NCBI GenBank assembly: GCA_050084985.1
Contig: JBITNC010000002.1
Coordinates: 24,800,001-24,864,000, forward strand
DNA length: 64,000 nt
Direction: 5' to 3'
DNA from: Nageia nagi
Lineage: Eukaryota > Pinophyta
Shown here piece after piece: positions 36,951-47,943 of the stretch (position 1 is the first letter of the stretch; every line of letters starts with the position of its first letter). The position numbers and the translations under genes are program-made. The notes beneath the pieces are model-generated. The model saw only the letters and a list, made by a program, of their open reading frames with translations. It was not told the origin of the DNA and did not search any database.

Positions 36951-37502
36951 TTTCATAACACCCATAGAAAACTGTATAGTGTATATAGTTTCAAAAAAAA
37001 ATTACTTTACTTTATGTTCATACATCCATTAAGTCTAAACACATTCTCTAAGAAAGTAGGTAGTCACTAATGCTGAGCATTGACTAGGCATGGTTTGAAG
37101 TTAACACTTATGCACCACCAATTATCAATCAAAAGGATAACATTTAAGGAAAGATTTCCTTAGATCTCTCAATCATTGCCCCTTACCTTAGTTCAAATTT
37201 GGTGTGCTCCAAATTGATCCATTCCCTCTTATTACTCACCAATTTATACAATGTGTGAAGCTCGACACTCCAAAGCATTAACTGCCATTAATTGACATCT
37301 ATCACAAACCTTGGAGGAATAAAACATATCCCTCACTTTTCTATTCAACACTTAGCCATTTTAGCGCATAAGTTTTTGAAGTAACCAAAGCTTAGAATTC
37401 ATAGAGGAAATTGACCAAGGAAGGAAAGAGTTTTAGAGCACTTTACAAAAATATTTGAGTTCCTTAATGCAAACCTTAGGTACAAAGAGGATTTTAAACA
37501 CC
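36951..37502 (+). other. Spacer between integrase and accessory ORF, copy B
   Basis: Noncoding spacer, aligned with 27479-28048 of copy A. The length is nearly the same in both copies, so it is part of the element rather than later insertion. Confidence 0.35.
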
Positions 37503-40024
37503 ATGACAATGACCAAGTCACCAATTGAAGCTAAACCTAAGGGGGTAGATGTTGATCTAATTGCTATCCAAAATGAATATCTAAAAAATGCTCCTAGGGT
37601 TAACTAGAATGACATGGGAGTGATAAATCACATGGATACATGGCAATTTGATCCCACACAGATCCTATTGCAGCACCTGAAGCTCAAGGTTGCAAGTAAA
37701 GGGAAGTCACTTGCTGAATTAAAGTAAGAAGTGATGATTGACTAGGGCTTGGCCTATTATGTGCCCTATGATTCATTCAACTACCCTAAGTTGTATATTG
37801 TGGCACTCAGGCATAGCTAACAAGGCTATGAGATAGTAGTTTTCAAAGACTAACAACAACGAGGAGTATCCAAGTCAAAACCTAAACTGATATTAGATTA
37901 CTCCCCTTATTCTATTTTCAAGCATTTGTAGTACTAGTAGATTAGACCTTTCACGTAAAGAAGAAAATTGATTTAAAACATGAAAGAGATGATTTTTTAT
38001 AAAAATGATGATGAAATGCTTAACTAGATTGATTAAAGGTATGTGGGGAGAACTACAAAGCTCTTACAAAGCTATAACATCACCTCCTTTGAGAAGGCAT
38101 AAGACAAAAAGGTGTCATAAGCATTGACAATCATTCTTGGAAAGAAGACCCAAATTGAAGCATACAAAATCATGATGAGGATGGCTTACAATATTATAGA
38201 GGAACATGTCTACTATGATTTCCCTGCTTTTATCTCAAATGAGATAAGTTGTCTTTTTAAAATTGAGAAATTAGATTTCAAGCATTCTTCGTATCTTTGG
38301 TGGCTCTTGGTCCATCAAAATCTTGAGAAGTGTATTGAAGCAGAACTACAAATTGAGCTTGCTACCTTAAACACTAGATCAACTCCAATTGATCTAAAGG
38401 TCCTAGTATTGACCAAGTTGCATAGGTCATACTATGAATTTATAAATAAATTGTATGTGCTAATGGTGGAGATCTTGACAGGGGAGCCACCCCATAGACT
38501 GCACAAGTCAACTATCCAAGAACTCCAAGGAGGAAATAAAATTGGTGATTCATTTTTTCTAAAGGATTGCACTATAATTATAAGGTATGGATATTTTAAA
38601 AAGCCTTTTTTCCTACCTAAGTATGTAACTACACAATTGTATTCTGTAAAGATTGGTAGGAAAATGTGTGCTATAGAAACCAAGTATGGGTTTGAAGGTA
38701 ATTTCAAACCCATGGTAAATATACTAACTACTACTAAAAATTTTACTTTGTTATATATAGGTTGTAAAGATAGCATAACTGAATTCATTGTACATAATTT
38801 TAAGTTAGACATGGAAGAACACCCATGGATGTTTAACCCTTAGGAGAAATAATAAATATTATAAGATCAAGCAAGAAGCACCCAGCCTTTATCGATAACA
38901 ACAGACCTCATGTGGAGTATTTTGTAAATCAAAATGAGTAACAAGTTGAGGTGTCCCTTGAGTGGGAGTTTGGAACCCTAGATAAGGCCTAGTTGGCCCT
39001 TGAGGGGATCAAGAAATCTAGGAGGCTAGATAGAAAGATTTTCCCTTGAACTCAAAGGTGCTCACCTAGTTGACAGATGAGTTGGGTTAGGAACCTAACA
39101 AAATTCATTATTTTACCAAATTCAAATTCAAACACACCACCAAAATTCATCATATTGAGAAATAATTATTTGGTGAGTTCACTTATGACAAGTAGTGGGA
39201 AGCCCAATATACTCAAGACCCCTTACCGAAAATAAGCTAGCCTCTTCCACCTAATTTTCAAGGAAATTCAGTCAAAGGAGTGAAAGGAGGAGAATCTGCA
39301 AAACCATCCAAATCAAAATAATCAATAAAGAAAAAGAAACAAGATCATCTTGAGAAAGCTATTGTTTCACAAGAGTCCTCTCCAAAGAAAAGAACAAGAA
39401 TTCAAACCTTAGCACAATCTCAACAAACTCAAGAGAAGGAATAGAATCCAGCTAAGAAGCCTTGGACTACACAATCATGGGCACCAAAGGCCTCACACTT
39501 GGCTCCAAAACCTAGTCAAGAAATGCTAGAGGCTATTACAAAGGAAATAGAAAAGTTTGATGCTGAGGAAACATTTAGGCCCTAAAGTATAGATACCACC
39601 ACTCATCAAATTCAGCAAGGTAGGGATAATATTCTTGGTACATGTGGTAACAAAATAACTAAACTTGAAGTCAAAGTGGGTGATGATGATGAAAAATATA
39701 GAAAAAAGAAATACTTTGACCCAATAGATAAGGCTATGAAAGAGGAGAAGCTACTAGAGAAAGTGGAAGAGGAGGTTGAAATTGTAGACTCAACCCTACA
39801 AAGGTGCTAGAACTTGCTCAATAGACCTCGACATCTACTTTAGGTGTAGGTACACCCCAACATTATTTAATTCCTATAGCCTCAAAAGAGGAGATTAAAA
39901 ACATTTTTTCTACACAAATAGTAGAGCCTATTAATTGGGAAACTTTTGTTAATAAACCCCCTGTGCTCCTTGAGTAATAGTCTAAGATTTTGAGCAAAGT
40001 TACAGAGATAGGAGACATTAAGAT
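37503..40024 (+). pseudogene. Accessory 3' ORF of gypsy family 1, copy B (first part)
   Basis: Start ATG at 37503 ('MTMTKSPIEAKPK'); the 239-codon open piece 38124-38843 is in the same frame. Order of blocks: 'INHMDTWQFDP', 'GLAYYVPYDSFNYPKL', 'YDFPAF', 'FKHSSYLWWLLVHQNL', 'HRSYYEFINKLYV', 'GEPPHRLHKSTIQELQGGNK', 'GDSFFLKDCTIIIRYGYFKK', 'EEHPWMFNP', 'EPNKIHYFTKFKFKHTTK', 'GEFTYDK.WEAQYTQDPLP'. A Lys/Ser/Gln-rich linker and Glu-rich segments follow. There is no known enzyme motif. With the piece after the copia insertion it is about 1,200 codons. It is conserved with copies A and D, so it belonged to the living element. Role unknown. Confidence 0.65.
40020..40024. repeat. Target site duplication AAGAT (left)
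   Basis: AAGAT directly before the 'tgaagg' LTR start; its twin is at 48961-48965. Confidence 0.9.
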
Positions 40025-40516
40025 TGAAGGAATTAGATCTACCCTAATCCTCAAGGTCTAAGACTATAGGAAACTCAATCATTCAACATCTACAAGCTAA
40101 TAACACCATTCACACAAGATAACACAAATATAATGTGGTTCCTCCCTCCTTGGGAGTACATCCACAACTAGATCTCAATTCTCAATCTATGCACCCTATT
40201 ACAACAATTCCTTTCTCTCCTACACAAACTAGTAGAGTAATCTTACTCCAAAATCTTGGTTATTTTTACAAGAGGAGAGGCCCTCTATTTATAGCATGAG
40301 AGCACCTCCCTAACCTCCCTTTAACCCAAGGGTAAGGTTAGGGTTACAATAAATGTATTACCTAACTTTAACCTACCAACTAACCACATGGTAAGGTTAA
40401 AGTTTACATAATAAAGAATTCAATTAGTCCTTTAAGGTATGTACATATCCTTTAAGTGATTAATTGAATTTACAAGGAGTTTAGATATTCATAATATTTC
40501 ATTACAAATTCGAACA
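40025..40516 (-). repeat. 3' LTR of the copia element
   Basis: 492 bp, starts 'tgaaggaatta' and ends 'aattcgaaca' on the plus strand (TG...CA). It differs from the other LTR at about nine bases and one T in a T run (near 40263). Contains the inverted TATA box 'tatttata' within 'ctatttatagcatgag'. Confidence 0.95.
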
Positions 40517-40525
40517 GTCCCCCTT
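40517..40525 (-). promoter_or_regulatory. Polypurine tract of the copia element
   Basis: The minus strand reads 'AAGGGGGAC' directly next to the 3' LTR, which is the plus-strand primer for reverse transcription. Confidence 0.8.
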
Positions 40526-41370
40526 AATGCAATATTGGGATAGAGCGTAGAAGAGAAAGAGTAAGAGAGAGTTCTCCTCCATAGAGATACAAGCAGAGAT
40601 GAGAACATTTACATATTTGAGAATCTTTTTGAGAACTAGTTTGAGACTCACTACATTACCATTTGACAAAATGGTTTATAATACAATCATTAACCACAAC
40701 TGGTTTCACTGTACATAGTAGTCGATCAACTTTAAGTTGACATGTGAGTCTCCATGAGCTTGCTTACACAAGGTGAGTAACCTACATTTCTGAAGAAGAT
40801 CCTGCATGCTACAAGCAACTCATGAACAAAATTATTTAGATGCATCATATATTCAAATAAGAGAATCAAATAACTCCATCTTATAAATAACTGATCAATG
40901 GTGCACTATAAGTCATCACAGAGATGCCAAGCCATCACTCATAGTCACTTGTTGTATATAGACATGTGTTGATTATTAATAGAGCATAAAAATTTATACA
41001 ACAAGTTTCTCATGTAGAGCAAACTTACCACAGAGGTATAAAATGTACAAGAAGTTCCTCACACAGAGCGAACTTACCACAGAGGTATATCAATTATATG
41101 CTCAAAAAATTATACAACAAGTTCCTCACATAGAGCAAACTTACCATGGAGGTATAAAATGTACAATAAGTTTCTCATGTAGAGCAAACTTACCACGAAG
41201 GTATAAAATGTACAACAAGTTTCTCACGCAGAGCAAACTTATCATGGAGGTATAAAATGTACAACAAGTTTCTCATACAGAGCAAACTTACCATGGAGGT
41301 ATATCATAATCAACACTATATAACAACAAAAAAGGCCTCTTAGAGTTGAAGTTGTCATCACTAACAAAAG
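40526..41370 (-). other. 3' untranslated region of the copia element
   Basis: Noncoding sequence between the end of RNase H and the polypurine tract. Its RNase H-side half is the 49-bp tandem repeat annotated separately; the rest shows no motif I can name. Confidence 0.6.
40997..41310. repeat. 49-bp tandem repeat in the copia 3' region, six copies
   Basis: The marker 'ggtata' recurs at 41035, 41084, 41151, 41200, 41249 and 41298: spacings 49, 67, 49, 49, 49. Each unit carries 'gtttctcatgtagagcaaac' and 'ttaccatggaggtataaaat'. The 67-bp step contains an 18-bp insertion. Units differ by only a few bases. Confidence 0.9.
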
Positions 41371-41371
41371 T

Positions 41372-42205
41372 TCAAACTTCACTCCCCCTTGAGGGCAACT
41401 TCACCAACCCAAGAGAATCCCTAATCTTGCTGAACTGAGCTTTAGGAAGGGGCTTGGTGAATAAATTAGCGGAGTTTTTAGTAGATGGAAAATACTCCAA
41501 GTGTATGATGTCATCTAGAACCTTCTCCCTAATAAAATGGGCTTGGATTTCCACATGTTTGGTTCTCTGATGGAACACAGGATTCTTAGCCAAAAAGATA
41601 GTTGATTGATTGTCTAAAGAAATAAGAGATGGACCATTTTGCTCATACCTAATTTCATTCAAAAGATGCCTCAGCCAAATAGCTTCTTGGGTAGCAACAG
41701 ACATGGCTTAATATTTAGCTTTGGTGGTAGAAAGAGTCATAGTAGGTTGCTTCTTGGAAGCCCAAGAGATAGCACCTGAACCAATGCTGAACATATATGT
41801 AGAGGTTGATTTTTTGTCATCTCTATCTCCCCCATAATCAGAATCTGAGAACCCAAAGAGAATAATCGAGGGCACTTTGGAATACTTAAGAGTAAGATCC
41901 TTTGTCCCTACCACATACCTCAAGATTTGCTTAACAGCATTGAGGTGCTCAACATATGGTTTTTGCATGAAACGTGCCATTAGATTCACTGCAAAGGTAA
42001 TATCAGGTCGAGAGATAGTCAGATACAAAAGACTACCGATCAATTGCCTATAAGCTGTAGCATCAACCAACTGAGAATCTAAGCTTAGAGATACAACAAT
42101 TCCAAGAGAAATAGGTATTACAGCATATCTACACTCCTCCATTCCAAACTTTTGCAAGATGTCTGATATATACTTAGATTGACTAAGATAAGTACAATCT
42201 TTGTG
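41372..42205 (-). pseudogene. Copia RNase H domain and C-terminus
   Basis: Two open pieces in one frame, 42157-41708 and 41704-41372, separated by TAA at 41705-41710. 'AYRQLIGSLLYLTISRPDIT' and 'FMQKPYVEHLNAVKQILRYV' lead to RNase H with 'FSDSDYGGDRDDKKSTSTYM' (first Asp present). The usual S-T-x-A-E-Y helix reads 'STTKAKY', so both expected Glu residues are Lys, including the catalytic one. 'EIRYEQNGPSLISLDNQSTI' and 'KHVEIQAHFIREKV' follow, then a normal end, 'LGLVKLPSRGSEV'. The two Glu-to-Lys changes and the stop make it inactive. Confidence 0.85.
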
Positions 42206-43230
42206 TTAGTATACATGCATCCCAAGATAGTAATGCAATAGACCTAAATCAGTCATTTCAAATGTTGCCTTCAGTTTGGATATGCACTCTTGGATGATTT
42301 CAATATTATTGCCAGTTATGAGAAGATCATCCACATAAAGGAGAATTAAGACCACGTCTTTTCCTTGATTGAGTACATAGAGATCTAAGTCAGAGAAGCA
42401 CTTGGAAAAACCAATATCTACAAAGAATCCTAAAATTTTCTTATACCATGCTCTAGGTGCTTGCTTAAGTCCATACAAAGACTTCTTTAGCTTGCACACA
42501 AAAGACTCTTTACCTTCTGGAATAAATCCTTCTGGTTGATTCATATAGATTTCTACATCCAAGTCACCATTGAGAAATGCACTCTTGACATCAAGTTGAA
42601 AAACTTTCCATCCTTGAGCTGCAAAAAGAGCAAGGATTATCCTGACAGTAGGCATTTTGGCCACAGGAGCAAAGGTTTCCTCATAATCAATACCATATTT
42701 TTGAGCGAATCCTTTGGCCACTAACCTTGCTTTGTATTTTTCAATTTCTCCATCAGAATTGTACTTGACCTTGTATATCCATTTATTTCCAATCACATTT
42801 TTCTCATTGGGATAAGGAACCAAATCCCAAGTTTCATTTTTCATGAGCACCTCATACTCAACTTTCATAGCTTCCATCCAACACTCTTGCTTGGAAGCTT
42901 CTTTGAAGGTTGATGGCTCATTCATATTATCAATTTTAGTAGATAAAGATTTATTCAAGGTCATACTCCTTGTAATTCTCTGAGCTAGAGAATTTTGCTC
43001 TTGTGGTGACTTCCCTACATTATCATCTAACTAGTTAGGTGTAGGTGAAGAATCATCTGAATCAGACAACTCAGCATGAGAAGTCGTATCCTCAGAAAGT
43101 TCATTGAACTTGACATCCCTAGAAACAAAGACTATTTTATGGGATGAGGAGTAGAGCCTGTAACCTCTATGTTGATTATCATACCCCACAAAGATGCATT
43201 TTTTTGATCTTTTATCCAACTTCTTTCTTT
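42206..43230 (-). pseudogene. Copia reverse transcriptase
   Basis: The main open piece 42964-42206 carries a complete copia RT (RVT_2): 'EAMKVEYEVLMKNETWDLVP', 'IGNKWIYKVKYNSDGEIEKY', 'FAPVAKMPTVRIILALFAAQ', 'FQLDVKSAFLNGDLDVEIYM' (catalytic D), 'LYGLKQAPRAWY' and 'ILLYVDDLLITG' (YVDD intact). The piece before it, 43219-43031, is the integrase-RT linker ('KKCIFVGYDNQHRGYRLYSS'). It ends at TAG at 43031, where CAG is likely, and 42206 is TAA where CAA is likely ('HVY.HKDC'). The active site is intact, but the polyprotein is broken on both sides. Confidence 0.9.
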
Positions 43231-43960
43231 TCTCTAAGGTAATGAAGGCAAATGCATCACAACCGAAGACCCTAAAGTGTGAGATGTTAGGTTTCTTTCC
43301 TTTCCATGCTTCATATAGAGTTTTACCTTCAACAACTTTAGTAGGACACCTATTTAGGGTGTGAATAGCAGTGTGAATAGCTTATCCCATAAGAAACTAG
43401 GAAGGTTACCCAACATGCATCTTGCCATTTCCATAATGGTTCGATTCTTCCTTTTAGCAACTCCATTTTGTTGAGGGGTGTAAGGGATGGTGAATTGCCG
43501 CTTGATCCCATGTTTAACACAATAGTCGTTAAACTCATTGCTATTATACTCACCCCCATTATCAGATCTAAGCATCTTGATCTTAAAATCAATTTGATTT
43601 TCAACAAGAGCCTTGAAGTCTTTAAACCTGTCAAAAGTTTGATCTTTGTGCTCAAGTAGATAACCAAATGTCATCCTGCTGAATTCATCAATGAAGGTCA
43701 GAACATAAGAAGCTCCCCCTAGAGACTTAGTCTGAAATAGACCCATCAAATCTGAATGCACAAGTTGAAGAGGATGAGTAGCCCGAGTTGCCTTATCTTT
43801 TTCAAACTTTTGCCTATTCATCTTTCCTAGAATGCACTTTTCATAGAGACCAATTATGGGTGAAATATTAGGTAAACCTTCCACAAGTTCTTGATTTTTC
43901 ATATCTTGAATACTCTTGTGGTTAAGGTGCCCTAATCATTGATGCCAAAGATTACCCTTT
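43231..43960 (-). pseudogene. Copia integrase
   Basis: The GAG-pre-integrase zinc region reads 'LWHQ.LGHLNHKSIQDMKNQ', with TGA at 43936-43938 where CGA is expected, and 'YEKCILGKMNR', where the first Cys of the pair is Tyr. Core: 'VHSDLMGLFQT' (D), 'DEFSRMTFGYLLEHKDQTF', 'LRSDNGGEYNSNEF' (D), then 'PQQNGVAKRKNRTIMEMAR'. The catalytic Glu of the expected V-A-E-R-K is Lys (AAA, 43453-43455). A 1-bp loss near 43381-43388 shifts the frame; the sequence continues as 'AIHTAIHTLNRCPTKVVEGK'. Integrase would be inactive even without the stops. Confidence 0.9.
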
Positions 43961-44445
43961 GAACAAACATTTGCAGCAAGACACATCTTTGAAGGAATTT
44001 GATCCACAATATAAAGGTCATCCTTTACTGATCCTTTCATGAAGGTGGCAAGTCCTTTCTTAACACACCAGGAGTGTGAGGTAAACTCAAATGAGTATCT
44101 TTTCCTTGTAATCTGAATTATGAAGATAAGATTCATTCTTAGTTTAGGCACATAAAATACATTATCAAGAACCTTTCCATGAATCTTCACACTCCCTATT
44201 CCTTGAACATCAAGGACTGAATTATCACCTATCACAACTGCATCCTTCTTGTACTTATGAAAGTTTTCAAACTTATCCTTTTCATAACACATGTGATTAG
44301 TGCATCCTAAATCAACAATCCAATCATTTGAAATAGTTTGAGTCATTGAGTAGTAGGCAACAGTAGCAACATGCTTGTTCTTCTTTTTATTATTGAAATT
44401 TCTCATATTTGCATTTTCCTTGCCTTTTTGAGCAAATTTCTTTTT
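43961..44445 (-). pseudogene. Copia protease
   Basis: Open from 44406 to 43936. 'SNDWIVDLGCTNHMCYEKDK' corresponds to the copia aspartic protease site W-I-x-D-S-G-x-x-x-H-M; the Ser of D-S-G is Leu here. 'VVIGDNSVLDVQGIGSVKIH' and 'VLDNVFYVPKLRMNLI' are typical of the family. The frame continues without interruption from the zinc knuckle to the stop in the integrase zinc region. Confidence 0.85.
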
Positions 44446-45288
44446 ATGACAATCATACTCTTTATGCCCAAAGATGCCATAAAAGTTACAATTTCCATCA
44501 AACTTTTCCTTAGGTGTTGGATTGCTTGATCCAGCTTTATCATTCCTTTACATGAAGTTGCCATTATTGTTGCCCTTTTTCTCATGCTTCTTGAAGGTAG
44601 ATGAGGATTTGTTATCTTTGGATTTATAATGATTGAACTTCTTCTTGAAAGGAGTTTTGGTTGCTCCTAGAGCAATGCTATTGTCCTTTGGAGAAAAGTT
44701 TAACATTTTCTTATTCAAAGTTTCCTCATGCTTCAGAAGGAGTCTAGAAAGGTTATCAAGAGAGATGACATCTTCTTCATCATCAAGCCTAGTTTCCATA
44801 ACCGTGACAAAGTTACTGAACTTTATAGAAAGGCTTTGAAGAATGATGAAGACCATGAACTCATCATTGATCCAGTTGCACCCACAGCCAACCAATTATG
44901 TCCTAAGGTCAATGATTTTGTTCAAGTAAATAGAAGCACTTTCATCTTCACCTTGATGATATTGCAACAACTTTTGTAAAATAGTGAACCTCCTTGAAAA
45001 TTTTGACCCAAGGTAAATTTTCTTCAGTCTATCCCAAGCTTCCTTTGCTGATGTTGAAGAAGATATTATGAGAAGTACATCATCTGAAACTGCACGATAA
45101 ATCATTGAAGTTGCTAACTCATTCTTTGAGTTGTAGATTTCAAGAGCCTTCTCATCTGTAGGAGCAACCAAGTCTTCATTAACTATCTGCCATAACTTCC
45201 TTGCTTGTAACTTAGCTTTCATACGAGGTTCCCATATGCCGAAGTTGGAACCATCGAGTATAAGCTTGGGTATGAAGGTTTCAACCAT
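44446..45288 (-). pseudogene. Copia gag
   Basis: The start is placed at the Met at 45288 ('MVETFIPKLILDGSNFGIWE'), because this is where gag-like sequence begins; an upstream Met at 45312 adds only eight residues. 'STSAKEAWDRLKKIYLGSK' and 'YHQGEDESASIYLNKIIDLR' are characteristic of copia gag (UBN2-like). TAA at 44896-44898 (CAA expected) and TAA at 44548-44550 interrupt the single frame. The zinc knuckle at 44449-44490 reads 'CNFYGIFGHKEYDC': CX2CX4HX4C with the second Cys replaced by Tyr. All pieces stay in one frame through protease. Confidence 0.85.
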
Positions 45289-47136
45289 TGCTACACAAAA
45301 GCAAATAAGCAAGAAGAATGAATAAATTTCTACAATTTACCATCTATACAAATTAAACATTGATAAGTAAACATGTCCCACATGTACAAACTTATAAACC
45401 AAGATCCGTAGAAGGATAAAGTTGAGGTTATTTTCTTGTATAGAATTAGGCCTTCACCTGGATGCCTACAGAGTGGAGCCCAAGTACTACCAGTCCTCAA
45501 CCAGTTCACCTTGGTCAGTAATATACTCTCTCAAAGAGAAGTACCAACTATTTTCCAAGGATCTGACGTATCTTGGACTGACCATTTTAATTATCTTGTT
45601 TAAGGTTTTCAGTTTTCCTCCTAGGTTATCAAGATAATCCCTAAATGGACGTGCGGACATGTGGTATCACTACACACATGTCTGTCCACCTAATAGAGTT
45701 ATGTCCAATCCAACAGAGGTCTTAGGGGAAATTAAGATGGATTTACCACCACTTGGTTCTTCGGACTAAAAAGGCTTCAGTCTGCCCTGTCCTCACCTCG
45801 TGGCTCCCCAAACAAGTCATGTTGTGGAAAAGTACATGCGGATGTGTTCATTTTAGGGGTTACTTTCAATATTTTGCATTTTGCAAGTATAAAGCAATTA
45901 TGCAAAAATATAAATTAAAGTATTAAAAATACATCATCCACAAGAACTTGAAACCTTAAGAGTCCAATGGGTTTTGTACTAACCCCTAAAGGACATTTTT
46001 ACATTTTGCATACTTGCTCAAGTTCATAAATTCATTCAACACTTTAATGAATTTAAAAAGGCTAAGTCCTACTTAGCATTAATCCATAACTTAAAAATTA
46101 AGTAATAAACATGCATCATTTATCTTAAAAAATGCATTATTTAACTTAAAATTTTAAGTACTAAGCATGCTTTATTCCTACACAAGATTTAAGAGGCATG
46201 CATTACACATTTAGCATGCAAGATCTAGATAAAGTTTTAAGTAAAAAAAACTATACAAATTCCCCCCCCCCCTTTTTTTTTTTTTTTTACTTAAAGTTTT
46301 ATCCCTAAAACTTGTATGCTAAAAAATTGTCTTTTAAGTATGCATTTATATTTTAAGTAAAAAATTTCACTTGTTTACTTAAAAAATAGCATACTTAGAT
46401 TACCTTAGCAAAAATTTTTACTAAAAAATTTTTGCCTAAGTAAATTACCATACTTAGAGAAAAAAAAATTATACTCCAAAATATCCTCCATGTGCCACAT
46501 TTTTCAAAAAAAATTGGAATTGCATTGAAGAGTAATGATGTATCTACTTACTTTAAAGTATTACAGTCAATGCTTAAAGTTGGAGTATAAGTACTTCTAA
46601 GTGCATTTAATAGGAACAAATGACTTGTAAGCAAGAAAAAAAAATATTAAATGCCTACCAAAAAGTATACATTTGCTTCTAGAGAGCTTGCAAGTATTAA
46701 TGAAAAAGAAAGGAGACCTATGCATAGTTAATGCTCCTTTTACCTCAAGCACTCCAAGTCAAAAAAAATAAATGCTTTTAGGTAAAAAAAAATGGCTACC
46801 CTTCCCTTACCAAGAAGGAGTAAACGTTGCTTTGCATGTGCATTTAAGAATATGCAAGTAGTCAACAAAATTAAATGCACAAAGAAGAAAGGGCCTCCAT
46901 CTTAAAAAAGTGGGAGAAGATCACGTAACATGAAGGAGGTCAAGAGGTGTAGTTAGAAGGGAGTTTTGAGAAGTAGCTAAAAAATGGCCATGCTTGGGCT
47001 AATGTGACCATGTGTGGAGGCCAAGCGGGAAAGGGATGGCCTACGCATGAACTAACTCCAATATTTCAAGCATTGCAAATAGAACAACATAGAGTGCAAG
47101 GTGCAGGTCATGTAGAGGGAGAAAGAAAAAATCACA
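45289..47136 (-). other. Copia leader, gag-proximal part
   Basis: Untranslated leader between gag and the SHMT fragment. AT-rich, with many 'aagta' and 'ttaag' words and a homopolymer switch at 46262-46290 (11 C followed by 18 T on the plus strand). The plus ORF at 45422-45637 has no recognisable motif. Confidence 0.5.
46262..46290. repeat. C11/T18 homopolymer junction
   Basis: Eleven C followed directly by eighteen T on the plus strand, inside the copia leader. On the element strand this is an A run followed by a G run. Length may be affected by sequencing error. Confidence 0.7.
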
Positions 47137-47137
47137 C

Positions 47138-47410
47138 ATCACGTGGCCAAAGCAATTGAATACACCACTGGAGGAGGTTGATCCTGAGATCACAAACATA
47201 ATTGAGCTTGAAAAAAAAATCAGCAAATGGAAGGGACTTGAACTTATTCCATTGGAGAATTTTACATCATTATCAGTTATGCAGGCAGTTGGGTCAGTCA
47301 TGACCAATAAATATAGTGAAGGCTATCATGGTGCACGATACTATATTGGAAATGAGTTCATTGATATGGTAGAATCCTTGTGTCAGAAAAGAGCCTTGGA
47401 AGCATTTCAT
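47138..47410 (+). pseudogene. SHM: Serine hydroxymethyltransferase fragment captured in the copia leader
   Basis: About 91 codons on the plus strand, antisense to the copia element, encode the N-terminal part of mature plant SHMT, the PLP enzyme that interconverts serine and glycine with tetrahydrofolate. The read is '[20 protein letters not shown]', then '[20 protein letters not shown]', '[20 protein letters not shown]', '[20 protein letters not shown]', then F. The best-known family block is S-E-G-Y-P-G-A-R-Y-Y-G-G-N-E; here Pro is His and one Gly is Ile. 'ELIPSENF' reads 'ELIPLENF'. TWPKQLN is, as I recall, typical of the mitochondrial form. Similarity stops after 'ALEAF', so the PLP-lysine region is absent. 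No start codon is needed: the fragment begins mid-protein. It is a dead gene fragment. Confidence 0.88.
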
Positions 47411-47943
47411 TTCAATCAAGAAATTGAATTCATCCGAGCATAGCCATTATATAGGTTTTATGTTGTTTTTGTTATTCCATCCGTCGCAAGGAGGGGGGCT
47501 GCAATAGCTACAGTAGGGAGACAAGCGGTGAAGGTCGTAGGGGTAGCAGTAGGTGACCATTGTAGTTCATAAGACTACATTTCAATGGAGGCCACCAATT
47601 TGTAATGTAGAGAGGATATACTACTTTACACTGGGGCTTTCACAGATGTGTTTCAGCATTGTAGGGCATGTTGGTGTTCCTGACCGAAGTGAGGGATCGA
47701 GATGCCAAAGCGTAAGATAGGAGCACAGAAGAAGGTAGAGAAGTAGAAGTTGAGGCAAAAGAGCATAACACAATATAGTTTCCATGTGGACTTGGGGAAG
47801 CACCCTTCCAATTCTCTCATGACATGCAATGTCTGCCATCAACTTTAGAAGAACAGAGCAGCATGCTATTTCTGCTCCTCCTTCCCCAAACGATGGCTGA
47901 CTGACTGTGAAAGGAGGGGAGGGTTGGCCAATGGCAAATCCTC
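47411..47943. other. GC-richer unassigned segment next to the SHMT fragment
   Basis: Noticeably richer in G and C than its surroundings, unlike both the copia leader and the gypsy host. I recognise no SHMT sequence past 'ALEAF' and no other protein; the minus ORF at 47842-47621 has no familiar motif. It may be an intron or untranslated part of the captured gene, or separate cargo. It ends at an A17 run. Confidence 0.4.

Noticed and set aside
38432-38812. 126-codon minus-strand ORF opposite the accessory ORF of copy B
   Set aside because: It is the antisense shadow of the conserved plus-strand ORF at 38124-38843; copy A does not keep it.
40997-41310. Possible CRISPR-like array because of regular repeats
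   Set aside because: Units are directly adjacent with no unique spacers, and the DNA is plant retrotransposon sequence.
43350-43667. 105-codon minus-strand ORF over the copia integrase
   Set aside because: Out of frame with the integrase motifs; a shadow of the real frame.
47621-47842. 73-codon minus-strand ORF next to the SHMT fragment, Leu-rich start like a targeting peptide
   Set aside because: No match to any N-terminal SHMT or other protein I know, and opposite in strand to the SHMT fragment.
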